Below, piece after piece: positions 13,846-22,012 of a stretch of DNA of 33,600 nt. The position numbers and the translations under genes were made by a program. Within the stretch, counting starts at the first letter, position 1. The number at the start of each line of letters is the position of its first letter. The notes beneath the pieces were generated by a model. That model did no database searches. It was not told where the DNA came from and saw nothing but the letters and a program-made list of their open reading frames with translations. The stretch comes from a virus, in IMG/VR virus record IMGVR_UViG_3300027241_000017, positions 1 through 33,600 of that record; one strand, written 5' to 3'.

Positions 13846-15192
13846 ATGAAAAACCTAATGTTAGTGACAGTAACATCCGTACTTCTATCCGCCTGTGGTG
13901 GAGGTACTGAAATGCCCGAGTTCATTGAAGTTCCTTCTACTACAACTCCTCCCGCCCAAACACCCGTACAGATAGAGAGCGCAAAACTGCGCGAGCTAAT
14001 CATAGTCAGTGACCTCGTACTTCCTATGAGTGACGACTATAGTAACATTCCTCAAGATGTGATGAATCCTATAACCGAGGAAAAGGTTAAATTGGGTAAA
14101 TTATTGTTCCATGAAACTGCTATGACTCTTGGTGCTAGCGAAGACCATGAGGCAACATTTTCGTGCGCATCTTGTCACAACGCTAGATCCGGATTCAAGT
14201 CCGGTATTGCTCAAGGTGTGGGTGAAGGTGGTGTCGGTAATGGTTCGAACCGTGTTAATGTCTTGGGGGCTCTCGCTGACGTACAACCTCTCGCGTCTCC
14301 TACCGCAATGAACACTGCTTACCAAGAGGTGATGTTATGGAACGGTCAGTTCGGTAATGCGGTTGATGGTATTGTCAATATAGGTGTTGATGAGTCTATA
14401 CTATCTACTCCGAATACTCCTAAAGAGAATAACGCCCGACAGTGGTCTGGACTAGAAACACAAGCAGTCGCGGGTCTTGGTGTACATCGTCTAAACGTTG
14501 GTGATGATTCTCTGCTTACAACATTACCCGAGTACCAAGAACTTGTTATGGAAATAGGTGGAGATGACTTACTTGTCACTGCCGCACAATCTATTGCCGC
14601 ATTTGAACGTACTATCTTGTCCAATGAAGCACCATTCCAGAAATGGTTGCGTGGTGATGAGGATGCGTTGTCCGAGACTGAACTGAAGGGTGCTCAAGTG
14701 TTCTTTGGTAAAGGTGACTGTGCGGGATGTCACCAAGGGCCTGCTCTTAGTTCCCCACAATATGCTACTAAGGAACAGATGTTCATGGCGGTCGGTTTCA
14801 GTGACTTAGATGTGAATGATAATATAGCAAACGCAGATGCCATCAACGATGCGGTTCGTAAAGGTCGCGGTGGGTTTACTCAAGACGAGTTTGAAGACTA
14901 TCAATTCAAAATTCCACCACTATACAATCTGACAGATTCTAACTTTATGGGTCATGGTGCGTCGTTCGCGAGTGTACGTGAAGTTGTAGAGTATAAGAAC
15001 GCAGGTGTCGCCCAAGCGGATATTCCGGAAGGTAAACTAGACTATAGATTCCGTCCATTAGGATTGACTGCTGAAGAGATTGACCAATTGGTGAAATTCA
15101 TTGAAGTATCTCTGTATGATGATAATCTAAGTAGATATGTACCTACATCATTACCTAGTGGTCAGTGTGTAGAGAATCATCCTGATTGTTAA
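13846..15192 (+). CDS. Di-haem cytochrome c peroxidase family lipoprotein (CcpA/MauG-like)
   Basis: A 448-residue exported protein. Residues 1-17 are a lipoprotein signal with lipobox LSAC (Cys17); Gly at +2 predicts sorting to the outer membrane. Two c-type haem sites are visible: C107-A-S-C110-H111 and C292-A-G-C295-H296. The region FKIPPLYNLTDSNFMGHGASFASV near residues 365-388 matches the conserved FRTPSLRN...MHxGxF block of bacterial di-haem peroxidases. The family reduces hydrogen peroxide with electrons from cytochrome c, or, in MauG-type members, oxidises other substrates. Haem attachment would need the host Ccm system. The open frame runs back through tRNA-Ser; ATG 13846 is chosen because it gives a proper signal peptide. 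Such a gene is not expected in a T4-like phage and was probably taken from a host. Confidence 0.93.
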   Translation: MKNLMLVTVTSVLLSACGGGTEMPEFIEVPSTTTPPAQTPVQIESAKLRELIIVSDLVLPMSDDYSNIPQDVMNPITEEKVKLGKLLFHETAMTLGASEDHEATFSCASCHNARSGFKSGIAQGVGEGGVGNGSNRVNVLGALADVQPLASPTAMNTAYQEVMLWNGQFGNAVDGIVNIGVDESILSTPNTPKENNARQWSGLETQAVAGLGVHRLNVGDDSLLTTLPEYQELVMEIGGDDLLVTAAQSIAAFERTILSNEAPFQKWLRGDEDALSETELKGAQVFFGKGDCAGCHQGPALSSPQYATKEQMFMAVGFSDLDVNDNIANADAINDAVRKGRGGFTQDEFEDYQFKIPPLYNLTDSNFMGHGASFASVREVVEYKNAGVAQADIPEGKLDYRFRPLGLTAEEIDQLVKFIEVSLYDDNLSRYVPTSLPSGQCVENHPDC

Positions 15193-15237
15193 GATACGAA
15201 ACGTATATATAGTAGTCTAACCGAACCATTAAGATTC

Positions 15238-15313
15238 GGGGTTATAGCTCAGCTGGGAGAGCGCCTGCCTTGCACGCAGGAGGTCAACGGTTCGATCCCG
15301 TTTAACTCCACCA
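15238..15313 (+). tRNA. tRNA-Ala (UGC)
   Basis: Acceptor stem GGGGTTA/TAACTCC with one G-T pair, D-arm GCTCAGCTGGGAGAGC, anticodon stem CCTGC/GCAGG around CTTGCAC (anticodon TGC), T-loop GGTTCGATCCC and encoded CCA. A structured RNA begins directly after its CCA. Confidence 0.95.
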
Positions 15314-15496
15314 AAATCCCTAACGGGTACAGGACTAGTACTGTTAAGACAATGTGGAAACTGTTGAATCTCTCAATACGCGCATAGTTTAAATCTAAAT
15401 GCCGCAACAGTTTAGTGACCATGAAAGCTCACACCACATTTTACCGTCTAACTTATAAAAGTACATTCCACAGTCCTGTGCCCGTCGGGGACTTTT
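15314..15496 (+). ncRNA. Structured RNA joined to the 3' end of tRNA-Ala
   Basis: About 180 nt with no credible reading frame but nested complementary arms. The closing stem pairs 15317-15336 with 15472-15491 (ACGGGTACAGGACT with AGTCCTGTGCCCGT, one wobble, extended by TCCC/GGGA past one mismatch). Inside, GTAC pairs 15338-15341 with 15461-15464, GTT-AGAC near 15343-15350 pairs with GTCTAAC at 15446-15452, AATGTGG 15351-15357 pairs with CCACATT 15434-15440, and AAACTGTTG 15358-15366 pairs with CAACAGTTT 15405-15413. A small GTGA/TCAC hairpin (15415-15432) completes a three-way junction. The outer stem ends in CTTTTAT like a terminator. Trimming of the tRNA would set the 5' end. No known family is recognised. 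Confidence 0.7.
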
Positions 15497-15519
15497 ATCA
15501 GACATTTCCAAAATAAGCC

Positions 15520-15548
15520 TTGACATTAAAGAATACGCCTGTTATAAT
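15520..15548 (+). promoter_or_regulatory. Consensus sigma-70 promoter for the exonuclease gene
   Basis: TTGACA at 15520-15525, 17 bp, TATAAT at 15543-15548, 28 bp before the ATG. Confidence 0.85.
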
Positions 15549-15576
15549 GGGGGTATAAATTGAATTGGATTATATT

Positions 15577-16296
15577 ATGTTTAAACACTCTCCCATAGAA
15601 CTACAAGAAATGACCGCTGTAACTACAGAGTTCGGTCGTCAATATGAAACCCCCGAAGGTATCAACCTTCCCTCTATCACTACTGTCCTTTCTATTCTCT
15701 CTCGCGACTCCATTGCTAAATGGCGTGCTCGTGTTGGTGAGAAAGAAGCGAACCGTGTCTCCTATCGCGCATCTACGCGTGGTACTGCGGTTCACGAAAT
15801 CTGTGAACAGTACGTCAACAATGACCCTAATTGGGACAAGTACATGGCGATCAACCCTGATAATGGGGAAATGAAGAAGACCAAACGTACTCCCGACCTA
15901 ATAGATTCTTTTCTGAGAATCAAACCTATTCTTGACGAGCGACTTACTCTTGTTCATGCTCAAGAAGCTCCCCTCTACTCTACCCATCTAGGTGTAGCAG
16001 GTCGTGTGGATTGCGTCGGTGTCTTCGACGGTAAGTTATCCATCATCGATTACAAGACTGCTATGAAACCTAAACGTCTTGACTGGATTAAGAATTACTT
16101 CATGCAAGAGTCTGCCTACGCAATCATGTGGGAAGAACGTACAGGTATGCCTATCACCCAACTGGTCACGATTATCTCTGTAGATAACCATGAACCACAA
16201 GTCTTTATCGAACACCGTGACAACTGGGTTCGTCCACTTATTGACACTATTGCTCAATATAAAGAAGAAAATAACATGAATTCCCTTGACATATAA
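15577..16296 (+). CDS. PD-(D/E)XK exonuclease, RecB/MGME1-like
   Basis: A 239-residue nuclease. ATG 15577 is preferred over the TTG at 15565. The catalytic core is visible in GRVDCVGVFDGKLSIIDYKTA, where the first Asp and the DYK triad form the PD-(D/E)XK site, followed by MQESAYAIMWEE with the QxxxY motif of RecB-type nucleases. The N-terminal part (ASTRGTAVHEICEQYV) matches the conserved helix of MGME1-like phage exonucleases, which trim single-stranded or flapped DNA ends. It probably acts in phage DNA processing or host DNA breakdown. It has its own strong sigma-70 promoter but a weak ribosome site. The stop codon TAA lies inside the next late promoter. Confidence 0.85.
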   Translation: MFKHSPIELQEMTAVTTEFGRQYETPEGINLPSITTVLSILSRDSIAKWRARVGEKEANRVSYRASTRGTAVHEICEQYVNNDPNWDKYMAINPDNGEMKKTKRTPDLIDSFLRIKPILDERLTLVHAQEAPLYSTHLGVAGRVDCVGVFDGKLSIIDYKTAMKPKRLDWIKNYFMQESAYAIMWEERTGMPITQLVTIISVDNHEPQVFIEHRDNWVRPLIDTIAQYKEENNMNSLDI

Positions 16297-16313
16297 ATAG
16301 TATCTGATATACT
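16286..16313 (+). promoter_or_regulatory. Possible sigma-70 promoter overlapping a late promoter
   Basis: TTGACA at 16286-16291 and TATACT at 16308-16313 with 16 bp between them; the late box TATAAATA lies in the spacer. The gene downstream could be read both early and late. Confidence 0.45.
16292..16299 (+). promoter_or_regulatory. T4-type late promoter TATAAATA
   Basis: Exact late box, 48 bp from its first base to the GTG at 16340, containing the stop codon of the exonuclease gene. Confidence 0.8.
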
Positions 16314-16339
16314 CTATAGAGAGTAAAGGGGACTAGTTA

Positions 16340-17491
16340 GTGGCAAATTTATCATACAATGAGATAACACGGGAAAATAAAGAGTACCGCTCTGAAGTTC
16401 TCGTACAGAAAGTTTTTCAGATGGATGGTAAGTCCAATAACTTTGTCACGGATGACGGTATTCTCGTTTCGGAATACATTGTTATCAACAACACGAAGTA
16501 CTCTCATGGAGAACCGTTAGATATTGCGGGTAAGATTCTTGCTCTGAAACTATTACCTACCAACCAACGGAAGGTAATAGTTGGCGGTAAAATGCAAGGA
16601 CAGAAGGCCCGAGCAGAACTGCCTCTTACTAAATTAGAGAAGACTGAAGAGTTTGGTGGTCAACCCGCCGGTGGTACCAGAGTAAACAAAGGTATCAAGT
16701 TCGAGCATGACTTCGTTGAAGTGCTGAACGAACAGCTGTCTGGTATAACGAGTAAGAAGACGTATTCAAAAGAAGTTGAGCATATACTTGTTAAATGTGC
16801 TGAGGCGGTACGGTCTCCGGTAACTGAAGTTATCGCAGAAGGTGGTATGAACCAAAGTCGCCCCATTAAACTTCAAGGTAACCAGATATACATTGACCCA
16901 TATAACCACTCAGACCACGGTAAAAAGTTAACCGACATTACATTGAAGCATGCTAACGGGAAGTTCAGTTACCTTTCCTTGAAGTTCTCAAGTACCTTGA
17001 CTTTCATGAATGCGGGTATTAGTACGATATTTACTGCGTCTGACATAAGGTCTGGGTCAATACAGACTGCTATGGGTAAGGCTATATTAGATACATTCGG
17101 TTTGGAAAATGAGATATTCTGTGATGTGTTTAATAGTTATGGGAGAAAAAAATTCCCTAACGTGAAAGCGAAATTAGATAAACAAAAGTTAAAGAAATTC
17201 TTACAGACTTGTATTGGTTCTAAGTATTGGATGGTTCACGGTATGGAAGGCGGTAAGGTGTATTTCTGGGAAATGTCTGAAGCAAAAAACCCACAGTATG
17301 CCACTATCACCGGAGATGTTGAGATACAGTATGGTGGTAAACAGGGTAACGGTAAACGAATAGACATTGTATTCAGTAATCAATACTTTGACTTTAAGAT
17401 AAATATACGAAATAAGCAAGGCGGCCTCTATCCATCGCACATCATGTGCGACTATAAGAGTAAACCTGCGACTGGTAAAAAACTATTATAG
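16340..17491 (+). CDS. Uncharacterised late protein, weakly nuclease-like
   Basis: A 383-residue protein starting at GTG 16340, with AAGGGGA about 8 bp upstream. I recognise no family with certainty. The segment KGIKFEHDFVEVLNEQ followed some 60-90 residues later by DITLKHANGKFSYLSLKFS has the spacing of a restriction-endonuclease-like fold (Glu helix, then Asp and an xLK strand), but the usual Glu of the (D/E)xK site is Ser. The C-terminal 100 residues contain several short beta strands. The late promoter and the virion-type gene that follows suggest a structural or packaging-linked role. A nuclease function is only a weak possibility. Confidence 0.7.
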   Translation: MANLSYNEITRENKEYRSEVLVQKVFQMDGKSNNFVTDDGILVSEYIVINNTKYSHGEPLDIAGKILALKLLPTNQRKVIVGGKMQGQKARAELPLTKLEKTEEFGGQPAGGTRVNKGIKFEHDFVEVLNEQLSGITSKKTYSKEVEHILVKCAEAVRSPVTEVIAEGGMNQSRPIKLQGNQIYIDPYNHSDHGKKLTDITLKHANGKFSYLSLKFSSTLTFMNAGISTIFTASDIRSGSIQTAMGKAILDTFGLENEIFCDVFNSYGRKKFPNVKAKLDKQKLKKFLQTCIGSKYWMVHGMEGGKVYFWEMSEAKNPQYATITGDVEIQYGGKQGNGKRIDIVFSNQYFDFKINIRNKQGGLYPSHIMCDYKSKPATGKKLL

Positions 17492-17501
17492 GAGGCCTAT
17501 C

Positions 17502-18287
17502 ATGGCACAATATTCAGTAAATCGTGGTAATCACTACAGCGCAGGTAATAACGACCTACATGAAGTTGTAATGATTGCCGATAAAGATGGTAACATTGGT
17601 GGTGGTAGTGGGGCGTTAGTCAATATCCCCCTCGCCAGCGGTTTGATCGATGGTCAATCGCACATTCACAAATTTGGCGCAACAAGCGTTGACGTGACTA
17701 CCGGAACAGTTTGGGACGGTAACACTGGTAGTGTCACCTACTCATATCCTGATACTGACACCCCCATCGTGACTTCAACAGAAAATATTGGAGATTCGGT
17801 TATAATCACCGGTCTGAATGAATTTTTTCAGGAGATATCAGAGATTGTTGCTATTGGTGATACTGCGGTCGAACGGTTCTCACGCGTATTCCGAGCACAA
17901 ATGCTAAACACTACTAACGTCGCTGATGTCGACATCTCAATGTCTGGTGGTCTTGCTGCTAGAATCACTGCGGGTCTTGCGCAAACTCTGATGGCAGTGT
18001 ATACTGTCCCTGCGGGCAAGACTGCGTACTTACTTAAATTAACATTAGGTTCGGACAAAGCGTCAACTAACTCCGCTATGGGTTACAGTCTTATGTCAAG
18101 GAATAGTCCTCTCAGTCCATTTAGAATTAAAGGAAGACTTTACTCTGCGGGCGGTCAAAATATTCTTCAGGAATATCCTATACCGTTAAGATTCGGTGAA
18201 AAGAGTGATATCCGTCTTGACTTGACAGCAGCACAGGCCACTAAAGTATCAGCAACATTCGAACTTATTTTGGTAGATAACGCATAA
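17502..18287 (+). CDS. Virion structural protein candidate
   Basis: A 261-residue protein behind a strong AGGAGG site. It is rich in Gly, Ser, Thr and Val with repeated short strands (GTVWDGNTGSVTYSYP, SATFELILVDNA) and lacks catalytic motifs. This composition is typical of capsid decoration, fibre or receptor-binding proteins, and similar proteins starting SVNRGNHYSAGNN are known to me from marine phages, annotated as structural. It lies in a late operon after the TATAAATA promoter at 16292 and before the internal-protein block. Which part of the virion it belongs to cannot be told. Confidence 0.7.
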   Translation: MAQYSVNRGNHYSAGNNDLHEVVMIADKDGNIGGGSGALVNIPLASGLIDGQSHIHKFGATSVDVTTGTVWDGNTGSVTYSYPDTDTPIVTSTENIGDSVIITGLNEFFQEISEIVAIGDTAVERFSRVFRAQMLNTTNVADVDISMSGGLAARITAGLAQTLMAVYTVPAGKTAYLLKLTLGSDKASTNSAMGYSLMSRNSPLSPFRIKGRLYSAGGQNILQEYPIPLRFGEKSDIRLDLTAAQATKVSATFELILVDNA

Positions 18288-18302
18288 TGGAAAAATTCTA
18301 CT

Positions 18303-18596
18303 ATGAAAACATTCAAAAAACACCTTGAAGAATCGACCAAAGTAAAGTGGAACAAAGTTCCCGATGGTATGATTGGTCGTAAGAAGGTATATAAACACGT
18401 AACCTCGGACGGTAAGTTTGAGATTCGATTGTCGGGTATGGACTCTATGAAGATGAACAAAGACGGTAGTCAGAAAGTGATGCCTACTGTCTTTGATAAG
18501 AGTGGGAATACTCCAAGACACCCAGCTACAGCGTATAAGAATGTAGAAACTGCCAAGGCAGAAGTTCAGAGATGGATAGATGACCATGAACTTTAA
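18303..18596 (+). CDS. Small internal head protein candidate with capsid-targeting peptide
   Basis: A 97-residue basic protein. Its N-terminus MKTFKKHLEES closely parallels the T4 internal protein signal MKTYQEFIAEA, which directs proteins into the prohead core and is cut by protease gp21 after a hydrophobic-x-Glu; here the cut would fall after HLEE. The remaining ~86 residues (VPDGMIGRKKVYKHV, KFEIRLSGMDSMK, then a C-terminal helix AKAEVQRWIDDHEL) look like a small compact domain. No known activity. It overlaps the start of the ligase-like gene. Packaging is inferred from the N-terminus. Confidence 0.75.
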   Translation: MKTFKKHLEESTKVKWNKVPDGMIGRKKVYKHVTSDGKFEIRLSGMDSMKMNKDGSQKVMPTVFDKSGNTPRHPATAYKNVETAKAEVQRWIDDHEL

Positions 18597-19803
18597 AGAG
18601 TTTATCACAGAGAGTAAAAATACTCACATGACTCACATCGAGGACAAGGTTCTCTATGGTGGTGTTGACGGTACGCGTCAGGCAATTAACGCGTTACGCG
18701 GTCTGCGGGATATGTTGGCGGGTACTTCTAAAGGGAATGTATCCGTGAAGTGGGACGGTGCCCCTGCGGTCTTTTGTGGTACTGACCCAAGTGACGGTAA
18801 GTTCTTTGTTGCTAAGAAAAGTATCTTCAATAAGAACCCAAAGGTATACAAGACTAATGCTGACATTGACGATGATACGTCTGGCGACTTAAATGCGAAG
18901 TTAAAGGAAGCATTACGTTATCTTCCCGAGTTGGGAATCAAAGGTGTTATTCAGGGAGACTTCCTATTTGGTAATGGTGACGTTTCTACCAAGAACATCG
19001 ACGGTCAGAAGTACACCGTTTTCCACCCAAACACTATTGCGTATGCGGTACCTTACGAGCAGTCTAAGTCTGTACGTGACGCGAAGATTGGTATCGTTTG
19101 GCACACTACTTACAAAGGTAGTACCTTCGAAACTATGTCGGCGTCATACGGTGTAGACGTTTCTAAATTAAAGAAGTCCAAGAATGTCTGGTCACAAGAT
19201 GCTATGTTGAGAGATGTGACTCACGCGACAATGTCTAAGAGAGAGACCGAAGAAGTCACTAAGATATTGTCTAACGCGGGTAAGTTATTCAATCAGATAT
19301 CGGCTACAACTCTGCGTACATTACAGGCGAACCCTAAACTCGCACAACCTATTGAGACATACAACAACACCTTCGTTCGTGCGGGAGCATTGCTTCCTGA
19401 CTCAAAAAAGCATGTTAACGGATTGATAAGTAATAGACAAGCTTACTACAAAAAAGAAATCGAAAGTAAGAAATCTCAACGCGGTAAGGACGCTTGGATC
19501 GCTAAAATGAAGGATGAGATGGAGTTCTTTTCTGATGATAATCGTGCTAGTTTAGAAAAGATGTTTGATTTACAGAAAACTCTGGTACTTGCGAAATTAA
19601 AACTTATAAATAGTTTAGACAAATTAAAGACAATTGATACCTTCGTTAAAACTAAAGATGGATATAAAGTAACAGGTGAAGAAGGATACGTAGCAATTGA
19701 TAAACTTGGTGGTGATGCGGTGAAACTAGTTGACCGTATGGAATTTTCATACAACAACTTTTCATCCGATATACTAAAGGGCTGGGACTCAGCTCGTAGA
19801 TAA
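18580..19803 (+). CDS. Ligase-like nucleotidyltransferase with capsid-targeting peptide
   Basis: A 407-residue protein. K57-W-D-G60 in VSVKWDGAPAVF matches motif I (KxDG) of ATP-dependent DNA and RNA ligases, where the Lys takes AMP. KFFVAKKSIF, GVIQGDFLF (122-130) and KIGIVWHTTYKG (169-180) occupy the places of later nucleotidyltransferase motifs, though the motif III/IV acidic residue is changed (QGDF rather than EGDF). The C-terminal half is helical with no OB fold evident. The N-terminus MNFKEFITES (starting at ATG 18586, the alternative start) is a capsid-targeting-like peptide with a predicted cut after FITE. It may be an RNA or DNA ligase carried in the head. A TATAAATA lies inside the gene at 19605. 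Confidence 0.75.
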   Translation: MTMNFKEFITESKNTHMTHIEDKVLYGGVDGTRQAINALRGLRDMLAGTSKGNVSVKWDGAPAVFCGTDPSDGKFFVAKKSIFNKNPKVYKTNADIDDDTSGDLNAKLKEALRYLPELGIKGVIQGDFLFGNGDVSTKNIDGQKYTVFHPNTIAYAVPYEQSKSVRDAKIGIVWHTTYKGSTFETMSASYGVDVSKLKKSKNVWSQDAMLRDVTHATMSKRETEEVTKILSNAGKLFNQISATTLRTLQANPKLAQPIETYNNTFVRAGALLPDSKKHVNGLISNRQAYYKKEIESKKSQRGKDAWIAKMKDEMEFFSDDNRASLEKMFDLQKTLVLAKLKLINSLDKLKTIDTFVKTKDGYKVTGEEGYVAIDKLGGDAVKLVDRMEFSYNNFSSDILKGWDSARR

Positions 19804-19832
19804 TATGGAATAAACCAAAAGAGGATAAGTGA

Positions 19833-20309
19833 ATGGCGCCTATGTCATTTAAGCATTTTATAAATGTTGATTACACCATGTCGGGTGATGAGCAGTTAGC
19901 GTATAATGCTAAAAAGAGAAAGAAAGATATACCTACTGGTAATACTAACGAAAAAGCAGTTGAGACTGATGAAGCGTTAGATGTTACGCAGCGACGTAAA
20001 CTCGGTCAGAGAATGAAACGAAACAAAGCGAAAATCGCTATGGGTCGTAAACGTTCTGAGCGTAAAATCGCGAGTATGGATAAATTAAAATTACGTGCGC
20101 GTAAGTCTGCTCGAAAGGCTCTCGTTAAGAAAATTACTAAGGGCATAGACAAGTCCGAGTTATCTATTGCGCGTAAGAAAGAGATCGAAAAGCGTCTCGA
20201 AAAACCTGCGATGCAAAGTAAGATTGATCGTGCGGCAAGAAAAATTCTACCTCAAGTAAGAAAGGCGGAGATTGAACGAAAGCGCGGTGGTGGTGCGGAT
20301 AAAAAATGA
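19833..20309 (+). CDS. Very basic head protein candidate
   Basis: A 158-residue protein with an extreme content of Lys and Arg from residue 50 onward (GRKRSERKIAS, LRARKSARKALVKK and similar runs). It looks like long basic helices that would bind DNA. The N-terminal 45 residues differ: MSFKHFINVD (from the second Met at 19842) resembles the capsid-targeting peptide, followed by an acidic linker. A DNA-condensing protein packed with the genome is the simplest reading. AAGAGGA precedes ATG 19833. The 3' end overlaps the next start (ATGA). No homolog is recognised by name. Confidence 0.75.
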   Translation: MAPMSFKHFINVDYTMSGDEQLAYNAKKRKKDIPTGNTNEKAVETDEALDVTQRRKLGQRMKRNKAKIAMGRKRSERKIASMDKLKLRARKSARKALVKKITKGIDKSELSIARKKEIEKRLEKPAMQSKIDRAARKILPQVRKAEIERKRGGGADKK

Positions 20310-22012
20310 TTAAGAATTTTTCCCAATACATCATCGAAGAAGAACGCGAAGTTTTCTTCACATTCGGTAGAATGAATCCCCCGACTATCGGTCACGGTAA
20401 AGTAATGGATGCCCTTGCTCAAAAGTCTGGTAAATCCGACTACAAGGTATTCGTATCACAGACACAAGATGCGAAGAAGAATCCACTATCGTATTCCGAC
20501 AAAATTAAGCACGTGCGGAAGATGTTTCCAAAACACGCACGTCAGGTTATGGTAGACAAGAATGTCAAGACTGCCATAAATGCGCTGGTCTCACTATACG
20601 ATCAAGGTTACCGAACAGTAACTATGGTGGTAGGTGATGACCGCATAAGAGAATTCGATGTACTGTTCAATAAATATAATGGACAGCAAGCTAGACATGG
20701 TTTCTATAACTTCAAAAGTATTAACTTAGTATCAGCGGGTAAGAGAGATCCTGATGCTGAAGGTATAGAAGGAATGTCTGCGTCTAAACAAAGAGATAAC
20801 GCGTCAAGTAATGATTTCGTAGCATTCTCTCAAGGCGTACCAAAGTCTATGTCCAATGCGGATGCTCGTCGCTTATATAACGATGTCCGTAAGGGTATGG
20901 GACTGAAGGAAGCGTCGGATTTTCGCAATCACCTAGAATTAACGTCAGTCTCCGAGATACGAGAGAAATTCGTATTAGGTGAACTGTTTTCTGTAGGTGA
21001 TGAAGTTGTTGTAAAGGATAGCGACGAACTAGCAACTGTTGCTATATTAGGAACTAACTACGTTATTATCGAAACTCACGAAGGCAAAAAAATGCGTAAG
21101 TGGTTGGATGCTGTGGAGTTAGTCTCTGAAGAAGTATCTCAGAAAGAACTCAATGACCTAGAGAAGTTTGCGGATCGTTTGCTAAACAAGTTTGATGTTG
21201 ACATCGAATTCACACGTCACTTCAAAGACCGTATGAACGATAGTAGAAACAAACCCGCAATTACTGTGGATGAGTTGAAATCTCTGTTCCAGAAGATGGC
21301 GGACAACAAAGGCAAGAAGATTAAGAAACACGGTAACAGTGAAGCGATCCTCAAGGATATGCAGTCTGATCTAAACCTACCTGTTGTCATCAACTGGAAG
21401 AACGGTGAGTTCGAAGTTGTTAACAAAACAATAATGCGTAAGAAAGCATTCAAGTCTCCTGATCCAGAACTCAAGTATGAGAGCCAAGATCCAGATATCA
21501 AAGATCGTGAGGGAACTCAACCCGCACGTTATCACGCAGGACTCAAGAAGTCTACCAAAGCAAAACGTGACGCACACTTCAAAAAACATGGTAAGAAGGC
21601 AGACGATGATTCATCTGCGTACAAACCAGCTCCTGGCGATGCGACCGCAAAAACTAAACCATCTAAATATACTAAGTCATTTAAGGATATGTATGATGAG
21701 GATTGTTGGGACGGTTACAAAGAAGTCGGTATGAAGAAGAAAGGGAACAAGATGGTTCCTAATTGTGTCGCAGAAGAGAATAGTCAAGGTATTGATGAGG
21801 GGATCTTTGATAAAATAAAGTCTAAGACCACTAACAAAAAACAATACCAACATGCGCTGATGACCTTAAAGAAACTTCTGACTCGTAAGAAAAAGGAATC
21901 TCAAGGTAAAATGAGTCATGGTACACAGTATTATGCGCAGAAGGTCGCCAAGACATATGCGGGCATGAACGATAGAGCACTTCATGATATGCTAGGAGAT
22001 TGGAAACCATGA
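20306..22012 (+). CDS. NMN-adenylyltransferase-like modular head protein candidate
   Basis: A 568-residue multi-part protein. Residues 1-12 (MIKNFSQYIIEE) resemble the capsid-targeting peptide. Residues 14-215 form a cytidylyltransferase-like Rossmann fold: GRMNPPTIGH (21-30, the (H/T)xGH site) and SASKQR (158-163, matching the SxxxxR site), as in NMN/pantetheine adenylyltransferases. Next come a small SH3-like stretch (about 225-280), a phage-specific domain (290-385, EFTRHFKDRM ... VVNKTIMRKK), two short modules recurrent in marine phage proteins (RYHAGLKKSTKAKR ... KPSKYTKSF, recalled as DUF5872; CWDGYKEVGMKKKGNKMVPNC), and a basic helical C-terminus. VAEE and GIDE near 490-500 are further possible gp21-type cut sites. 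Likely substrate is NMN or a related nucleotide; not proven. Confidence 0.8.
   Translation: MIKNFSQYIIEEEREVFFTFGRMNPPTIGHGKVMDALAQKSGKSDYKVFVSQTQDAKKNPLSYSDKIKHVRKMFPKHARQVMVDKNVKTAINALVSLYDQGYRTVTMVVGDDRIREFDVLFNKYNGQQARHGFYNFKSINLVSAGKRDPDAEGIEGMSASKQRDNASSNDFVAFSQGVPKSMSNADARRLYNDVRKGMGLKEASDFRNHLELTSVSEIREKFVLGELFSVGDEVVVKDSDELATVAILGTNYVIIETHEGKKMRKWLDAVELVSEEVSQKELNDLEKFADRLLNKFDVDIEFTRHFKDRMNDSRNKPAITVDELKSLFQKMADNKGKKIKKHGNSEAILKDMQSDLNLPVVINWKNGEFEVVNKTIMRKKAFKSPDPELKYESQDPDIKDREGTQPARYHAGLKKSTKAKRDAHFKKHGKKADDDSSAYKPAPGDATAKTKPSKYTKSFKDMYDEDCWDGYKEVGMKKKGNKMVPNCVAEENSQGIDEGIFDKIKSKTTNKKQYQHALMTLKKLLTRKKKESQGKMSHGTQYYAQKVAKTYAGMNDRALHDMLGDWKP

Noticed and set aside
15194-15239. Short hairpins ATACG/CGTAT and CCGAA/TTCGG before tRNA-Ala
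   Set aside because: Only five pairs each, no T tract, and the second overlaps the tRNA itself.
15554-15561. TATAAATT before the exonuclease gene
   Set aside because: One mismatch to the late box and directly after a perfect sigma-70 promoter that explains the gene.
19605-19612. TATAAATA inside the ligase-like gene
   Set aside because: Exact late box, but it is within coding sequence and more than 200 bp from the next start; not listed as a promoter.
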